Shown one piece after another: positions 26,015 to 34,312 of a stretch of 64,000 nt of DNA (within the stretch, counting starts at the first letter, position 1; each line of letters begins with the position of its first letter). Source of the DNA: Sulfitobacter sp. HNIBRBA3233 (GTDB taxonomy: Bacteria > Pseudomonadota > Alphaproteobacteria > Rhodobacterales > Rhodobacteraceae); NCBI RefSeq assembly GCF_040149665.1, contig NZ_JBEFLP010000001.1, forward strand, positions 620,001-684,000, written 5' to 3'. Below the pieces are notes generated by a model. It searched no databases. It was not told where the DNA came from and saw only the letters and a list, made by a program, of their open reading frames with translations. The translations under genes were made by a program, and so were the position numbers.

Positions 26015-27191
26015 GCGCCTTCATCCCGCGGCTCAGCCCTTCGAGGGTCATGGGCACCATGTGCTCCTTGCCGAAGATTTCCTGCACCATGGTGATGGAC
26101 TGGGTGTAGGGCCAGTATTTTTCCGGAATCGGGTTGATCCAGAGGTTGGATTTCCACTGCTCGCGCGCGCGGTTGAGCCAGACCGAACCGGCCTCTGGGT
26201 TCCAGTGCTCGTTCGCGCCACCCGGGTAGGCGATCTCGTAGGGGGACATGGAGGCGTCCCCGACAAAGATGCAGCGATAATCCGGCCCGTAGGTGCGCAA
26301 GACCTCGTGGGTGGGCGTCTGGGCATCCCACCGGCGCCGGTTGTCGCGCCAGACGCCTTCGTAAAGGCAGTTATGGAAGTAGAAATACTCAAGATGCTTG
26401 AACTCGGCCCGCGCCGCCGAAAACAGCTCTTCCACGACCTTGATGTGCGGATCCATCGATCCGCCCACGTCGAGAAACAGCAGCACCTTCACGGCATTGC
26501 GCCGCTCGGGGCGGGTTTTCACGTCCAGATAGCCTTGTTCGGCCGTGGACCGGATGGTGCCGCCCAGATCCAGCTCTTCGTTGGCGCCGTCACGGGCCCA
26601 GCGGCGCAGGCGTTTGAGCGCGACCTTGATGTTGCGCGTGCCCAATTCGACCGTATCGTCGAGGTTGCGGAACTCGCGCTTGTCCCAGACCTTGACCGCC
26701 TTTTGGTGGCGGCTTTCGTCCTGTCCGATGCGCACGCCCTCGGGATTGTAGCCGTATGCCCCGAAGGGCGAGGTGCCACCTGTACCGATCCACTTGCTGC
26801 CACCCTGGTGGCGTTTCTTCTGCTCCTCGAGCCGCTTTTTCAGCGTCTCCATCAGCTTGTCGAAGCCGCCCATCGCCTCGATCTCGGCTTTCTCTTCCGG
26901 CGTCAGATGCTTTTCCGACATCTTTTCCAGCCACTCGCGCGGGATTTCGACCGCTTCGAGGACTTCTTCGGCGGTGATGTTTTCCAGCCCAGAGAAGGTC
27001 GCGGCGAAGGCGCGGTCGAACTTGTCGATATTGCGCTCGTCCTTCACCATCGACACGCGGGCGAGGTAATAGAAAGCGTCGACATCGTAGGTGGTCAGGC
27101 CCGCGCTCATCCCGTCGAGAAAGGCGAGGAATTCGCGCATCGACACCGGCACCTTGTGGGCGCGTAGCTGTTCGAAGAAGGGCAGGAACAT
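26004..27191 (-). CDS. VWA-domain protein (CoxE-like), MoxR partner
   Basis: A 395-aa cytoplasmic protein. The N-terminal half is helical with a charged segment (about 98-130); the C-terminal half is a von Willebrand A domain beginning at about 222. The metal-site motif DxSxS reads DVGGS, so the first Ser is Gly. Family members work with MoxR AAA+ ATPases as chaperones for metalloenzyme assembly; a moxR gene lies upstream in the same direction at 29076. The start at 27191 follows the stop of a 55-aa membrane protein by one base. The 3' end overlaps the convergent ohrR gene by 11 bp. Confidence 0.88.
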   Translation of the reverse strand: MFLPFFEQLRAHKVPVSMREFLAFLDGMSAGLTTYDVDAFYYLARVSMVKDERNIDKFDRAFAATFSGLENITAEEVLEAVEIPREWLEKMSEKHLTPEEKAEIEAMGGFDKLMETLKKRLEEQKKRHQGGSKWIGTGGTSPFGAYGYNPEGVRIGQDESRHQKAVKVWDKREFRNLDDTVELGTRNIKVALKRLRRWARDGANEELDLGGTIRSTAEQGYLDVKTRPERRNAVKVLLFLDVGGSMDPHIKVVEELFSAARAEFKHLEYFYFHNCLYEGVWRDNRRRWDAQTPTHEVLRTYGPDYRCIFVGDASMSPYEIAYPGGANEHWNPEAGSVWLNRAREQWKSNLWINPIPEKYWPYTQSITMVQEIFGKEHMVPMTLEGLSRGMKALTR

Positions 27192-27192
27192 C

Positions 27193-27360
27193 CTAGAAGA
27201 CCATCCGGTCGATGATGACAGTGGCGAACATGCCAAGGATCGCGAAGGCGAGTGCGTATCCCGCGGCATATTGCGCGATGTCCTTGCGGTTGCCGCGGCG
27301 TTTGCGCGCGGTCAGCCCGCCGATGATGGCCCCCAGTATGGCCAAACCGATTACGATCAT
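27193..27360 (-). CDS. Small two-helix membrane protein upstream of the VWA gene
   Basis: A 55-aa protein that begins MIVIGLAILGAIIGGL. It has two transmembrane segments (about 2-16 and 33-50) joined by a basic loop (TARKRRGNRKD). The ATG (27360) follows GGGGG at a usable distance. TAG at 27193-27195 is followed after one base by the ATG of the VWA gene, so translation is probably coupled. The loop charge predicts an N-out/C-out hairpin with the loop inside. Function unknown. The clean hydrophobicity pattern and coupling support a real gene. Confidence 0.78.
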   Translation of the reverse strand: MIVIGLAILGAIIGGLTARKRRGNRKDIAQYAAGYALAFAILGMFATVIIDRMVF

Positions 27361-27389
27361 GAAAGCGCCCCCAAATTACGGTCGGTGGG

Positions 27390-28748
27390 CTATCCTTTCA
27401 GCGGGTTGAGCGCCGCGATCTCGCGCAGCTTGGCCCGCACAGCCCAGTCGGAACCGAACCCGTACCGCGCCCAACCCAGACTGTCCAGACGGACGGCCTC
27501 TGCCTCGGCAGGACGGTTTTCAAGGTCCAGCGCCTCGGCACGTAGCAGCAGAAGCGTCGAAAGCAATGCGGCGTTCTCGTTCTGGCGGGCGGTTTCGATG
27601 TGCGGCCCGACAAGCGACAGCGCCTGCGCGCCTTCCCCCTGCGAGATCGCGTGGGCGGCAAGCTGTGTCGCCACATAGGCGCGGTGCAGGCTGGTCCCGG
27701 GTGTCGCGGCATAATAGCGGTTCGCGATGGCGTATTGTTCCTGCGCGGCAGCGCGGTCCTCACGTTGCAGAACCCGGCCCATGGCATAATGGGCAAAGGC
27801 GCGCCGCTGGTCGGTCCAGCCCATGTCCTGCGCGATCAAGAGCGCCTTTTGCGCGCCGCGCATCCGCTCGGCGCGGGTTGAAGAGGGGCCGAGCGCATCC
27901 TCGATCGCCTGTTTCCACGGCTGCGGCGTGCGGGTGGCATAGCGTGCCGGTGCCGTCTCGCCGCGCGGATTGATTTCGCGCAGGATGTGGGGAAGCGTCG
28001 CCGCGACCTGTCCGCGCGACATGCCGTTGTGCAGCTTCGGAGAATAGTAGGTGCGCAGCATCAGCATGTCGAAGCCCGTGAGCACCGTGTGGACATTGTC
28101 ATCGTTGAAGACGGAATCGGGCAGACGGTAGAGATCGTTGAGTGGTCCCAGCGCCTGCGCCAGTTCCTCGTGCAGACAGTCGCGGACCTCCTGCGGGCTC
28201 ACGTCGTTGGGCAGGAAGATCGCCAGCCGCTTGCGTTCGCGCAGGGACGACCAGTTGGTTTTCTGCTTGCGACGCGCCTTGCGGTATTCGTCCAGCGTGC
28301 TGACGTTGGGGGCCACGAAACAGGCGGCCTGTGGCAGCAGGCTGCGGATTTCGCGCTGGCTGACGGCATTGATGGTGATATGGGCCCGCGCGCGGCTTGT
28401 CTGGGTAATGTCGATCCGGGCCTCGCGGCGCAAACGGTCCAGCAGCCGGCGCAGATCTGGCTGAAGCGATGCGGGTTGATCCCCACGGACGGCAACGGTG
28501 ATCGGCCCTTCGAAACGGGTGAACACCGGCAGATCGCGACCGCTTTCAAGTTTGAAGGACAACTCGATGAAATCGAGCGCAAGATCGTTGTTGGCACGCA
28601 GCGGTCCCGTCGGAATGCTGGGGGCGAAGACCTTGACCGGCGGAAGGACACTGTCGGTGATGTTCATCTGGCGCGAGACATGGCCTTCGGAGGCCGGCGT
28701 ACAGGCGTTCAGGGCCATGGCCAGAACCAGCCAGAGACGCGCCTTCAC
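27390..28748 (-). CDS. DUF2927 lipoprotein with TPR-like C-terminal region
   Basis: A 452-aa exported protein. With the GTG start at 28748 it has a lipoprotein signal (ARLWLVLAMALNAC, lipobox Cys16). The N-terminal DUF2927 region (about 50-290) contains CLHEELAQALG, which resembles a metallopeptidase-like HE..Q motif. The C-terminal half (about 300-450) is Ala-rich helical repeats of TPR/Sel1 type. The long frame upstream of 28748 lacks a signal and looks non-coding. It sits in the moxR-VWA cluster, all on the minus strand. Function unknown; the protease idea is weak. Confidence 0.8.
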   Translation of the reverse strand: MKARLWLVLAMALNACTPASEGHVSRQMNITDSVLPPVKVFAPSIPTGPLRANNDLALDFIELSFKLESGRDLPVFTRFEGPITVAVRGDQPASLQPDLRRLLDRLRREARIDITQTSRARAHITINAVSQREIRSLLPQAACFVAPNVSTLDEYRKARRKQKTNWSSLRERKRLAIFLPNDVSPQEVRDCLHEELAQALGPLNDLYRLPDSVFNDDNVHTVLTGFDMLMLRTYYSPKLHNGMSRGQVAATLPHILREINPRGETAPARYATRTPQPWKQAIEDALGPSSTRAERMRGAQKALLIAQDMGWTDQRRAFAHYAMGRVLQREDRAAAQEQYAIANRYYAATPGTSLHRAYVATQLAAHAISQGEGAQALSLVGPHIETARQNENAALLSTLLLLRAEALDLENRPAEAEAVRLDSLGWARYGFGSDWAVRAKLREIAALNPLKG

Positions 28749-29075
28749 AGAGCACCGCCGGTCTGAGACGCAGCTTGGGAGGCGATCGGAAAACGCACTC
28801 GGAATATGCGCACCGGTGATGCGGAATTGATGGTCATTGTCTGCCTGCCTGCCCTTGGTGCGCTTCGATTGAAGGTCTTGTCCCCTCTCAACCTGTTCTC
28901 GGTAGGGAGCAATTGAGGCAAAATAGTGGCAAATTCCCGTAATCGGGGCATCGCCCGGGGGCGGGATACTCAAAAGCCACAAATTTGTGCGCTGAAATTG
29001 TGTTGATATATCAAAGACTAATGCTGGCGATTCGGCCGGTGCGCGCGCTGCGGCCCGCGCGCACCGGCCCGTGGC
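28749..29075. other. Intergenic region between moxR and the DUF2927 gene (327 bp)
   Basis: It holds a perfect 12-bp palindrome TTGATATATCAA at 29003-29014 in AT-rich surroundings, and a 13-bp perfect hairpin next to the moxR stop (29034-29069). The DUF2927 promoter probably lies around the palindrome. No convincing small gene is seen. Confidence 0.5.
29034..29069 (-). terminator. Strong hairpin after moxR
   Basis: GGCCGGTGCGCGC and GCGCGCACCGGCC form a perfect 13-bp stem with a 10-nt loop, seven bp after the moxR stop. There is no U-tract on either side, so it could slow polymerase or protect the 3' end rather than act as a classical intrinsic terminator. Confidence 0.5.
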
Positions 29076-29915
29076 CTAGCGACCGGAGCGCGCCATGAAA
29101 GCAAGCCGCTCGAACAGGTGCACGTCCTGTTCATTCTTCAAAAGCGCGCCATGCAGTTTCGGCAGGGCGCTCTTGCCGTCCGATTTCAGATCGGCGGCAT
29201 CCATGTCTTCGGCCAGAAGCAGCTTCAGCCAGTCGATCACTTCGGAGGTCGAGGGTTTCTTCTTCAGACCCTGCTGGTCGCGGATCTCGTAGAACTGGGT
29301 CAGGGCGGTGGTCAGCAGGTCCTGCTTGATGCCCGGATGGTGGACTTCGACGATCTGCTTGAGCGTGTCCATTTCCGGAAACTGGATGTAGTGGAAGAAA
29401 CACCGCCGCAGGAAGGCGTCGGGCAATTCTTTCTCGTTGTTGGAGGTGATGATCACGATGGGGCGCGTCTTGGCCTTGATCGTCTCGCCGGTCTCGTAGA
29501 CGTAGAACTCCATCTTGTCGAGTTCCTGCAAGAGATCGTTCGGGAACTCGATGTCGGCCTTGTCGATCTCGTCGATCAGCAGAACGACCTTCTCGTCGGC
29601 CTCGAATGCCTCCCACAGCTTGCCCTTGCGGATGTAGTTCTTGACGTCGTGCACGCGCTCTTCACCGAGCTGGCTGTCGCGCAGGCGGCTGACGGCGTCG
29701 TATTCATAGAGACCCTGTTGCGCGCGGGTGGTGGATTTGATGTTCCACTCGATCATCGGCAGTCCCAGCGCTTCGGATACCTGCTTGGCAAGCTCGGTTT
29801 TGCCGGTGCCGGGCTCGCCCTTCACAAGCAGCGGTCGCTCCAGCTGCACTGCGGCATTCACCGCGATCTTGAGGTCCTCTGTCGCGACATAATCCGCGGT
29901 TCCCTGGAATTTCAT
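29076..29915 (-). CDS. MoxR-family AAA+ ATPase
   Basis: A 279-aa AAA+ chaperone-type ATPase. Walker A is GEPGTGKT at 33-40, Walker B is VVLLIDEID at about 108-116, sensor 1 is IITSNNE at about 153-159, and the arginine finger region is FLRRCFF. The start at 29915 follows AAAAGG; the frame is open upstream without family similarity. MoxR proteins act with VWA-domain partners to remodel or load metals into enzymes; the VWA gene is three genes downstream in the same direction. The client enzyme is unknown. Confidence 0.93.
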   Translation of the reverse strand: MKFQGTADYVATEDLKIAVNAAVQLERPLLVKGEPGTGKTELAKQVSEALGLPMIEWNIKSTTRAQQGLYEYDAVSRLRDSQLGEERVHDVKNYIRKGKLWEAFEADEKVVLLIDEIDKADIEFPNDLLQELDKMEFYVYETGETIKAKTRPIVIITSNNEKELPDAFLRRCFFHYIQFPEMDTLKQIVEVHHPGIKQDLLTTALTQFYEIRDQQGLKKKPSTSEVIDWLKLLLAEDMDAADLKSDGKSALPKLHGALLKNEQDVHLFERLAFMARSGR

Positions 29916-30083
29916 TTCACTCAACCTTTTCACGCAAGTTCCTTTGGGGGCTTGGTTAACCACGATAGCGCATGATTGTGTAGTGACAATTGACGGCACG
30001 TCCTATAGACGCTGCCGCAGGGGACAGTGACGAGGGAGCGCGCCACTATGAACATGGTGAAATCCGTTGAGGGGACGACACAA

Positions 30084-30506
30084 ATGAAGCAGGAACAGTT
30101 TTTGTCCGACGACTATAGGCCCGCCGAAGACGAGCCTTTCATGAACGATCGCCAGCTGGAATATTTCCGCCGCAAGCTGCTCGACTGGAAGGCCGAACTG
30201 CTCGCCGGAAGCCGTGATACCATTGAGACACTGCAGGACGGGACGCGCAACATTCCCGATGTCACCGACCGCGCGTCGGAAGAAACCGATCGCGCGCTCG
30301 AACTGCGCACCCGTGACCGCGCCCGCAAGCTGGTGGGCAAGATCGACGCCGCCCTGCGCCGGATCGACGATGGTGAATTCGGTTACTGCTCGGTGACCGG
30401 TGATCCGATCTCGCTCAAGCGGCTTGACGCACGGCCCATCGCGACGATGAGCCTTGAGGCGCAGGAACGCCACGAGCGCCGCGAGAAGGTCCACCGCGAC
30501 GACTGA
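30084..30506 (+). CDS. dksA: DksA-type RNA polymerase regulator with single-Cys finger
   Basis: A 140-aa secondary-channel regulator that works with ppGpp to reset rRNA and amino-acid promoters. The coiled-coil tip carries D59, D62 and A64, matching E. coli D71, D74 and A76. Of the four zinc cysteines only Cys102 remains; the other positions read T105, S123 and A126. A DksA with one finger cysteine is known from Rhodobacter sphaeroides and is functional. The start at 30084 (MKQEQFLSDDYRP) has GAGGGG upstream and fits the family; ATG codons at 30048 and 30057 are alternatives. It is divergent from moxR. Confidence 0.92.
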   Translation: MKQEQFLSDDYRPAEDEPFMNDRQLEYFRRKLLDWKAELLAGSRDTIETLQDGTRNIPDVTDRASEETDRALELRTRDRARKLVGKIDAALRRIDDGEFGYCSVTGDPISLKRLDARPIATMSLEAQERHERREKVHRDD

Positions 30507-30540
30507 ATCCGGCCCGACCGGAGCAAGATGAACAGGAACG

Positions 30541-30567
30541 ACGCCGTGGCAACCGCTGCGGCGTTTT
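30541..30567 (+). terminator. Possible terminator after dksA
   Basis: ACGCCG - 12-nt loop - CGGCGT followed by TTT. The stem is short and the loop long, so this is a weak candidate. It lies between dksA and the flavin monooxygenase gene and would uncouple the two. Confidence 0.4.
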
Positions 30568-30586
30568 CGCATCCGAAAGGCTAAGG

Positions 30587-31753
30587 ATGGCTATCAGAAA
30601 TGCGATCGTGATCGGTGCGGGGATCGGCGGGCTCTGCGTGGCCACGGCCCTGGCCCGGCGCGGTGTTGCGGTGACGGTTCTGGAACGGGCAGACGCCATC
30701 CGCGAAGTCGGCGCAGGCCTTCAGATCAGCCCTAACGGGCTGGCCGTTCTGCGGGATCTGGGGCTGGAGCGCCGTCTGCGCGCGCGCGGCGCCGTGCAGG
30801 GAGAGGCGGTCGTCCTGAAAGCCCACGATCGCGGCGGCGACGTCGCCCGACTGGATCTGACGCGATTGCCGCAGACGCAAAGCTATCTTTTTGTCCACAG
30901 GGCCGATCTGGTCGATACGCTGGCCACGGCGGCGCGGGAGGCGAATGTGACCCTGTCGCTGGGGAGTGCTGTCAGCTCCGTCGAGCCGGGGCAGACACCC
31001 GCGCTGACGCTGGGGGACGGCAGCCGTCTGCGGGCCGAAGTGATCATCGGAGCCGATGGCATCCATTCGCGCAGCCGCGTGGCGCTGAATGGCGCCGATG
31101 CGCCTTTCTTTACTGGGCAGGTCGCATGGCGGGCCACGGTGCCCAACATCGTGGATCACGGACCGGAGGCCTGCGTGACCATGGGCCCGCGCCGCCATCT
31201 GGTCAGCTATCCGCTGCGCGACGGCAAGCTGGTCAACCTCGTTGCCGTCGAAGAACGCGATGACTGGGCGGACGAGGGATGGTCGCTGCCGGATGATCCG
31301 GCGCATCTGCGCGCAGCTTTCGACAGCTACGGCGGGCGCGCACGGGCGCTGATCGACGCGGTCGAGGCGCCGACGCTGTGGGGGCTGCACCGGCATCCCG
31401 TCGCAAGCTGCTGGCAGCAGGACGGCGTGGCGTTGCTCGGGGATGCGGCGCATCCCACGCTGCCGTTCCTTGCGCAGGGCGCGAACCTCGCGCTCGAGGA
31501 TGGCTGGGCGCTGGCCGCCGCGCTGGCGGCGCGGGGCACCGACGGGCTTGCCGCCTATGAGGCCGCGCGGCAGCCGCGGGTGCGGCGCGTGATCCGGGCC
31601 GCCGAACGTAACGCTTGGCGCTACCATCTGCGGCCCGGCCCGCTGCGCTTTGCCGCGCACCGCGCCCTTGCCCTTGGCAGCCGCGTCGCGCCCGGACGGA
31701 TGCTGGGCGCGTTCGACTGGCTCTATGGTTATGACGTCACGCGCGAGGGGTGA
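30587..31753 (+). CDS. FAD-dependent monooxygenase, class A (salicylate hydroxylase-like)
   Basis: A 388-aa flavoprotein monooxygenase. The ADP-binding GAGIGG is at 10-15, the DG motif is near GADGIHSRSR (about 155-164), and the FAD ribityl motif GDAAHPTLPFLAQGAN is at about 286-301. The family hydroxylates aromatic substrates or quinone precursors with NAD(P)H and O2. The ATG at 30587 follows GGCTAAGG. No aromatic catabolism genes are adjacent, so the substrate cannot be named. It converges with the ornithine cyclodeaminase gene. Confidence 0.88.
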   Translation: MAIRNAIVIGAGIGGLCVATALARRGVAVTVLERADAIREVGAGLQISPNGLAVLRDLGLERRLRARGAVQGEAVVLKAHDRGGDVARLDLTRLPQTQSYLFVHRADLVDTLATAAREANVTLSLGSAVSSVEPGQTPALTLGDGSRLRAEVIIGADGIHSRSRVALNGADAPFFTGQVAWRATVPNIVDHGPEACVTMGPRRHLVSYPLRDGKLVNLVAVEERDDWADEGWSLPDDPAHLRAAFDSYGGRARALIDAVEAPTLWGLHRHPVASCWQQDGVALLGDAAHPTLPFLAQGANLALEDGWALAAALAARGTDGLAAYEAARQPRVRRVIRAAERNAWRYHLRPGPLRFAAHRALALGSRVAPGRMLGAFDWLYGYDVTREG

Positions 31754-31797
31754 CGGCGAGGGGCGGCTCCTCGCTGGTCTGCGACCGCTCCTCGCCG
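31754..31797. terminator. Hairpin between convergent genes
   Basis: CGGCGAGGGGCGG (31754-31766) pairs with CCGCTCCTCGCCG (31785-31797) over 13 bp with one mismatch. It fills the gap between the flavin monooxygenase stop and the cyclodeaminase stop. There is no U-tract; it may serve both directions weakly. Confidence 0.45.
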
Positions 31798-31798
31798 C

Positions 31799-32842
31799 TC
31801 AGCCCGCGCGCTGCACCATTCCGAACAGGTCACGCGGATCGTCCGGATCGGCCAGCATGTCGAGCGGCTGGAAGAAATCCGTCCCCTTGATCGCGTCGCG
31901 CACGTAGACCAGCGCCGAGAAATCCTCGATCGCGAAACCTACGCTGTCGAAGAGCGTGATCTGCTTGGCATCGCGCCGCCCGGCCGCCTCGCCGGTTGCG
32001 ACCTGCCACAGTTCGGTGACCGGGTGATCCGCGTCGAGCTGCTGGATCTCGCCCTCGATCCGGGTCTGTTCGGGATACTCCACGAAAATCTCCGACCGGT
32101 GCAGGATAGCAGGTGCCAGTTCGGTCTTGCCCGGGCAGTCGCCACCGATGGCGTTGATATGCACGCCGCTGCCGACCATGTTGTCGGTCAGGATCGTCGC
32201 GTACTGCTTGTCCGCCGTGCAGGTGGTGATGATCTGCGCGCCGAGGATCGCCTCCTCCGCCGTGTCACAGGCCACCACGCGCAGACCGGATCCTTCGAGG
32301 TTGGCCTTGCACTTTGCCGTGGCCGCCGGATCGATGTCGTAAAGGCGGACCTCTTCGATCCCCACGATGGCCTTCATCGCGAGGCTCTGGAACTCCGACT
32401 GGGCGCCATTCCCGATCATCGCCATGACGCGCGAGCCTTCGGGGGCGAGCATCCTGGCCACGAAGGCCGAAGTCGCGGCCGTGCGCAGCGCCGTCAGGAT
32501 CGTCATTTCCGAAAACAGCACCGGATAGCCCGTCGCCACATCCGACAGGAGGCCAAAGGCCGTCACGGTCTGCAATCCGCCCTTGGTATTGCCGGGATGG
32601 CCGTTGACGTATTTGAAGCCGTAGACATCCCCGTCCGACGTGGGCATCAGTTCGATCACGCCGACATCCGAGTGCGACGCGACGCGCGGGGTCTTGTCGA
32701 ACAGCGGCCAGCGTTTGAAATCGGTCTCTATCCGCTCGGCAAGGCCGCGCAGCATCTCTTCGATCCCGATATGGTGGATCAGCTGCATCATGTGATCGAC
32801 GCTGACGAAGGGCACGAGTGCTTTTTGCGATGGTTGTGTCAT
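31799..32842 (-). CDS. ocd: Ornithine cyclodeaminase
   Basis: A 347-aa NAD-dependent enzyme of the OCD/mu-crystallin family that converts ornithine to proline and ammonia. The substrate/active-site residues fall in RTAATSAFVARML (about 115-127) and the NAD fold starts at MAMIGNGAQSEFQ (about 137-149). The ATG at 32842 follows GAGG. It lies 8 bp downstream of the arginase gene, so the pair converts arginine to ornithine plus urea and then to proline. A divergent Lrp-type regulator is the likely controller. Confidence 0.92.
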   Translation of the reverse strand: MTQPSQKALVPFVSVDHMMQLIHHIGIEEMLRGLAERIETDFKRWPLFDKTPRVASHSDVGVIELMPTSDGDVYGFKYVNGHPGNTKGGLQTVTAFGLLSDVATGYPVLFSEMTILTALRTAATSAFVARMLAPEGSRVMAMIGNGAQSEFQSLAMKAIVGIEEVRLYDIDPAATAKCKANLEGSGLRVVACDTAEEAILGAQIITTCTADKQYATILTDNMVGSGVHINAIGGDCPGKTELAPAILHRSEIFVEYPEQTRIEGEIQQLDADHPVTELWQVATGEAAGRRDAKQITLFDSVGFAIEDFSALVYVRDAIKGTDFFQPLDMLADPDDPRDLFGMVQRAG

Positions 32843-32850
32843 GGTCACCC

Positions 32851-33768
32851 TCAATAGGCTTGTGTGGGACGGTCGAAAACGTTGCGGCCCAGCGCGGAGG
32901 CGGCGAGATCCACCATCAGCTGCGCGGTGCGGCCGCGTTCGTCGAGGAAAGGGTTCAGCTCGACAAGGTCGAGCGCGGTCATCAGTCCGCTGTCGTGCAG
33001 CATCTCCATGACCAGATGCGCCTCGCGCACGGTGGCGCCACCGGGCACCGTGGTGCCGACGGCAGGCGCATAGGCGGGATCGAGAAAATCGACATCGAGC
33101 GATACATGAAGATGACCACCCGCATCCGCCACGCGCTTGAGGAAAGCGGCCATGGGCCGGGCGATCCCGTTCTCGTCGATCTCGCGCATGTCGACGCGCT
33201 GGATCTGCGTTTCCGACAGCGCCGCCCGTTCCGCCGGATCGACCGAACGCAGGCCGATCATCGCGATCCGGTCACCGGGCAGGGGTGCGGGCAGGGCCGG
33301 CCAGCCGGCGAACCCGTCGCGTCCGGTCACATAGCCCACCGGTGTGCCGTGCAGGTTTCCGCTGTCGGTGCTTTCGGTGGTGTGGAAATCGCTATGCGCG
33401 TCCAGCCACAGCAGGAACAGCGGTTTTCCCGCCGCCTCGGCATGGCGCATGGAGCCGAGCACGGTGCCCGCGGCCAGCGCGTGATCGCCGCCCAGCGTGA
33501 TGGGCATGCCGCGGGTCAGGGTCTGCTCGGTGGCATCGGCCAGCGCCTCGGTCCAGGCGATGGTTTCCTCCAGATGCTGAAGCTTGGGGTGTGGCCGCGG
33601 GGTGAAGGGACGCGGCGCAAGGTTGCCGATGTCCGACACCTCGTGGCCAAGATCGCGCAGCGCCTCGGCCAGCCCGGCGGTGCGATAGGCATCGGGCCCC
33701 ATCAGGCAGCCGCGCCGCGCCTTGCCGCAATCGACGGGGGCGCCCTGAAGAATGCAATGTCGTGTCAT
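32851..33768 (-). CDS. rocF: Arginase
   Basis: A 305-aa binuclear manganese ureohydrolase. Metal ligands are visible in order: H96 (GGDHAL), D123, H125 and D127 (WLDAHSDF), D225 and D227 (SLDVDFLDP). The position after the last Asp and the NLHGTPVG loop (about 138-145) match true arginases better than agmatinases. The ATG at 33768 follows GAGAGGT. It is first in the arginase-ocd operon and divergent from the Lrp/AsnC regulator, 108 bp away. Confidence 0.93.
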   Translation of the reverse strand: MTRHCILQGAPVDCGKARRGCLMGPDAYRTAGLAEALRDLGHEVSDIGNLAPRPFTPRPHPKLQHLEETIAWTEALADATEQTLTRGMPITLGGDHALAAGTVLGSMRHAEAAGKPLFLLWLDAHSDFHTTESTDSGNLHGTPVGYVTGRDGFAGWPALPAPLPGDRIAMIGLRSVDPAERAALSETQIQRVDMREIDENGIARPMAAFLKRVADAGGHLHVSLDVDFLDPAYAPAVGTTVPGGATVREAHLVMEMLHDSGLMTALDLVELNPFLDERGRTAQLMVDLAASALGRNVFDRPTQAY

Positions 33769-33847
33769 GGTAAGACCTCTCAATTCCGTTGTGGTGGATA
33801 TAGGGGAATGAATCGGATAGGAGTAAGCGATCAAATTGTCCGCATTG

Positions 33848-33861
33848 GATCATCATTGATC
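33848..33861. promoter_or_regulatory. Possible Lrp-type operator in the arginase/lrp divergent region
   Basis: GATCA - TCAT - TGATC, a short perfect inverted repeat flanked by AT-rich words (CAAATTG and GAATTGG). It sits between the two divergent starts, where an Lrp/AsnC protein would bind to control both. Assignment is by position only. Confidence 0.4.
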
Positions 33862-33876
33862 GAATTGGAGCATAAA

Positions 33877-34302
33877 ATGGACGAAACGGATGATCGGCTG
33901 ATCGCGGCGCTGCGGCACGACGCGCGCGCGTCGCTGTCGGATCTGGCCGCGCGGCTGGGACTGGCGCGCACCACCGTGCGCGCGCGCCTCGCGCGGTTGC
34001 AGGAACGCGGCGATATCGTGGGCTTTACCGTGGTCACGCGCGCGGATGTGGCGCGTGATCCGGTGCGCGGCCTGATGATGATCGGGATCGAGGGGCGCGG
34101 TGCCGAGAGGATCAAACGCCAGCTGGTCAATATGGCAGAGCTGCGCAGCGTTCACTCGACCAACGGGCGCTGGGATCTGATTGTCGAGATCGGCGCGGAT
34201 ACGCTGGTGGCCTTCGACGCCGTGCTGGACCGGATCCGCAAGCTTGACGGTGTCGTGTCGAGCGAGACGAGCCTGCTGCTGAGTACCCGCAAGGCAGGCT
34301 AG
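33877..34302 (+). CDS. Lrp/AsnC-family transcriptional regulator
   Basis: A 141-aa feast/famine regulator. The N-terminal HTH (about 4-52: LIAALRHDARASLSDLAARLGLARTTVRARLARLQ) is followed by an AsnC/RAM ligand domain (about 65-140). The ATG at 33877 has GGAG seven bases upstream; the frame is open far upstream but that part is the shadow of arginase. It is divergent from arginase-ocd and probably activates that operon in response to arginine or ornithine, as known for similar regulators. Confidence 0.92.
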   Translation: MDETDDRLIAALRHDARASLSDLAARLGLARTTVRARLARLQERGDIVGFTVVTRADVARDPVRGLMMIGIEGRGAERIKRQLVNMAELRSVHSTNGRWDLIVEIGADTLVAFDAVLDRIRKLDGVVSSETSLLLSTRKAG

Positions 34303-34312
34303 CGCGCCGGTT

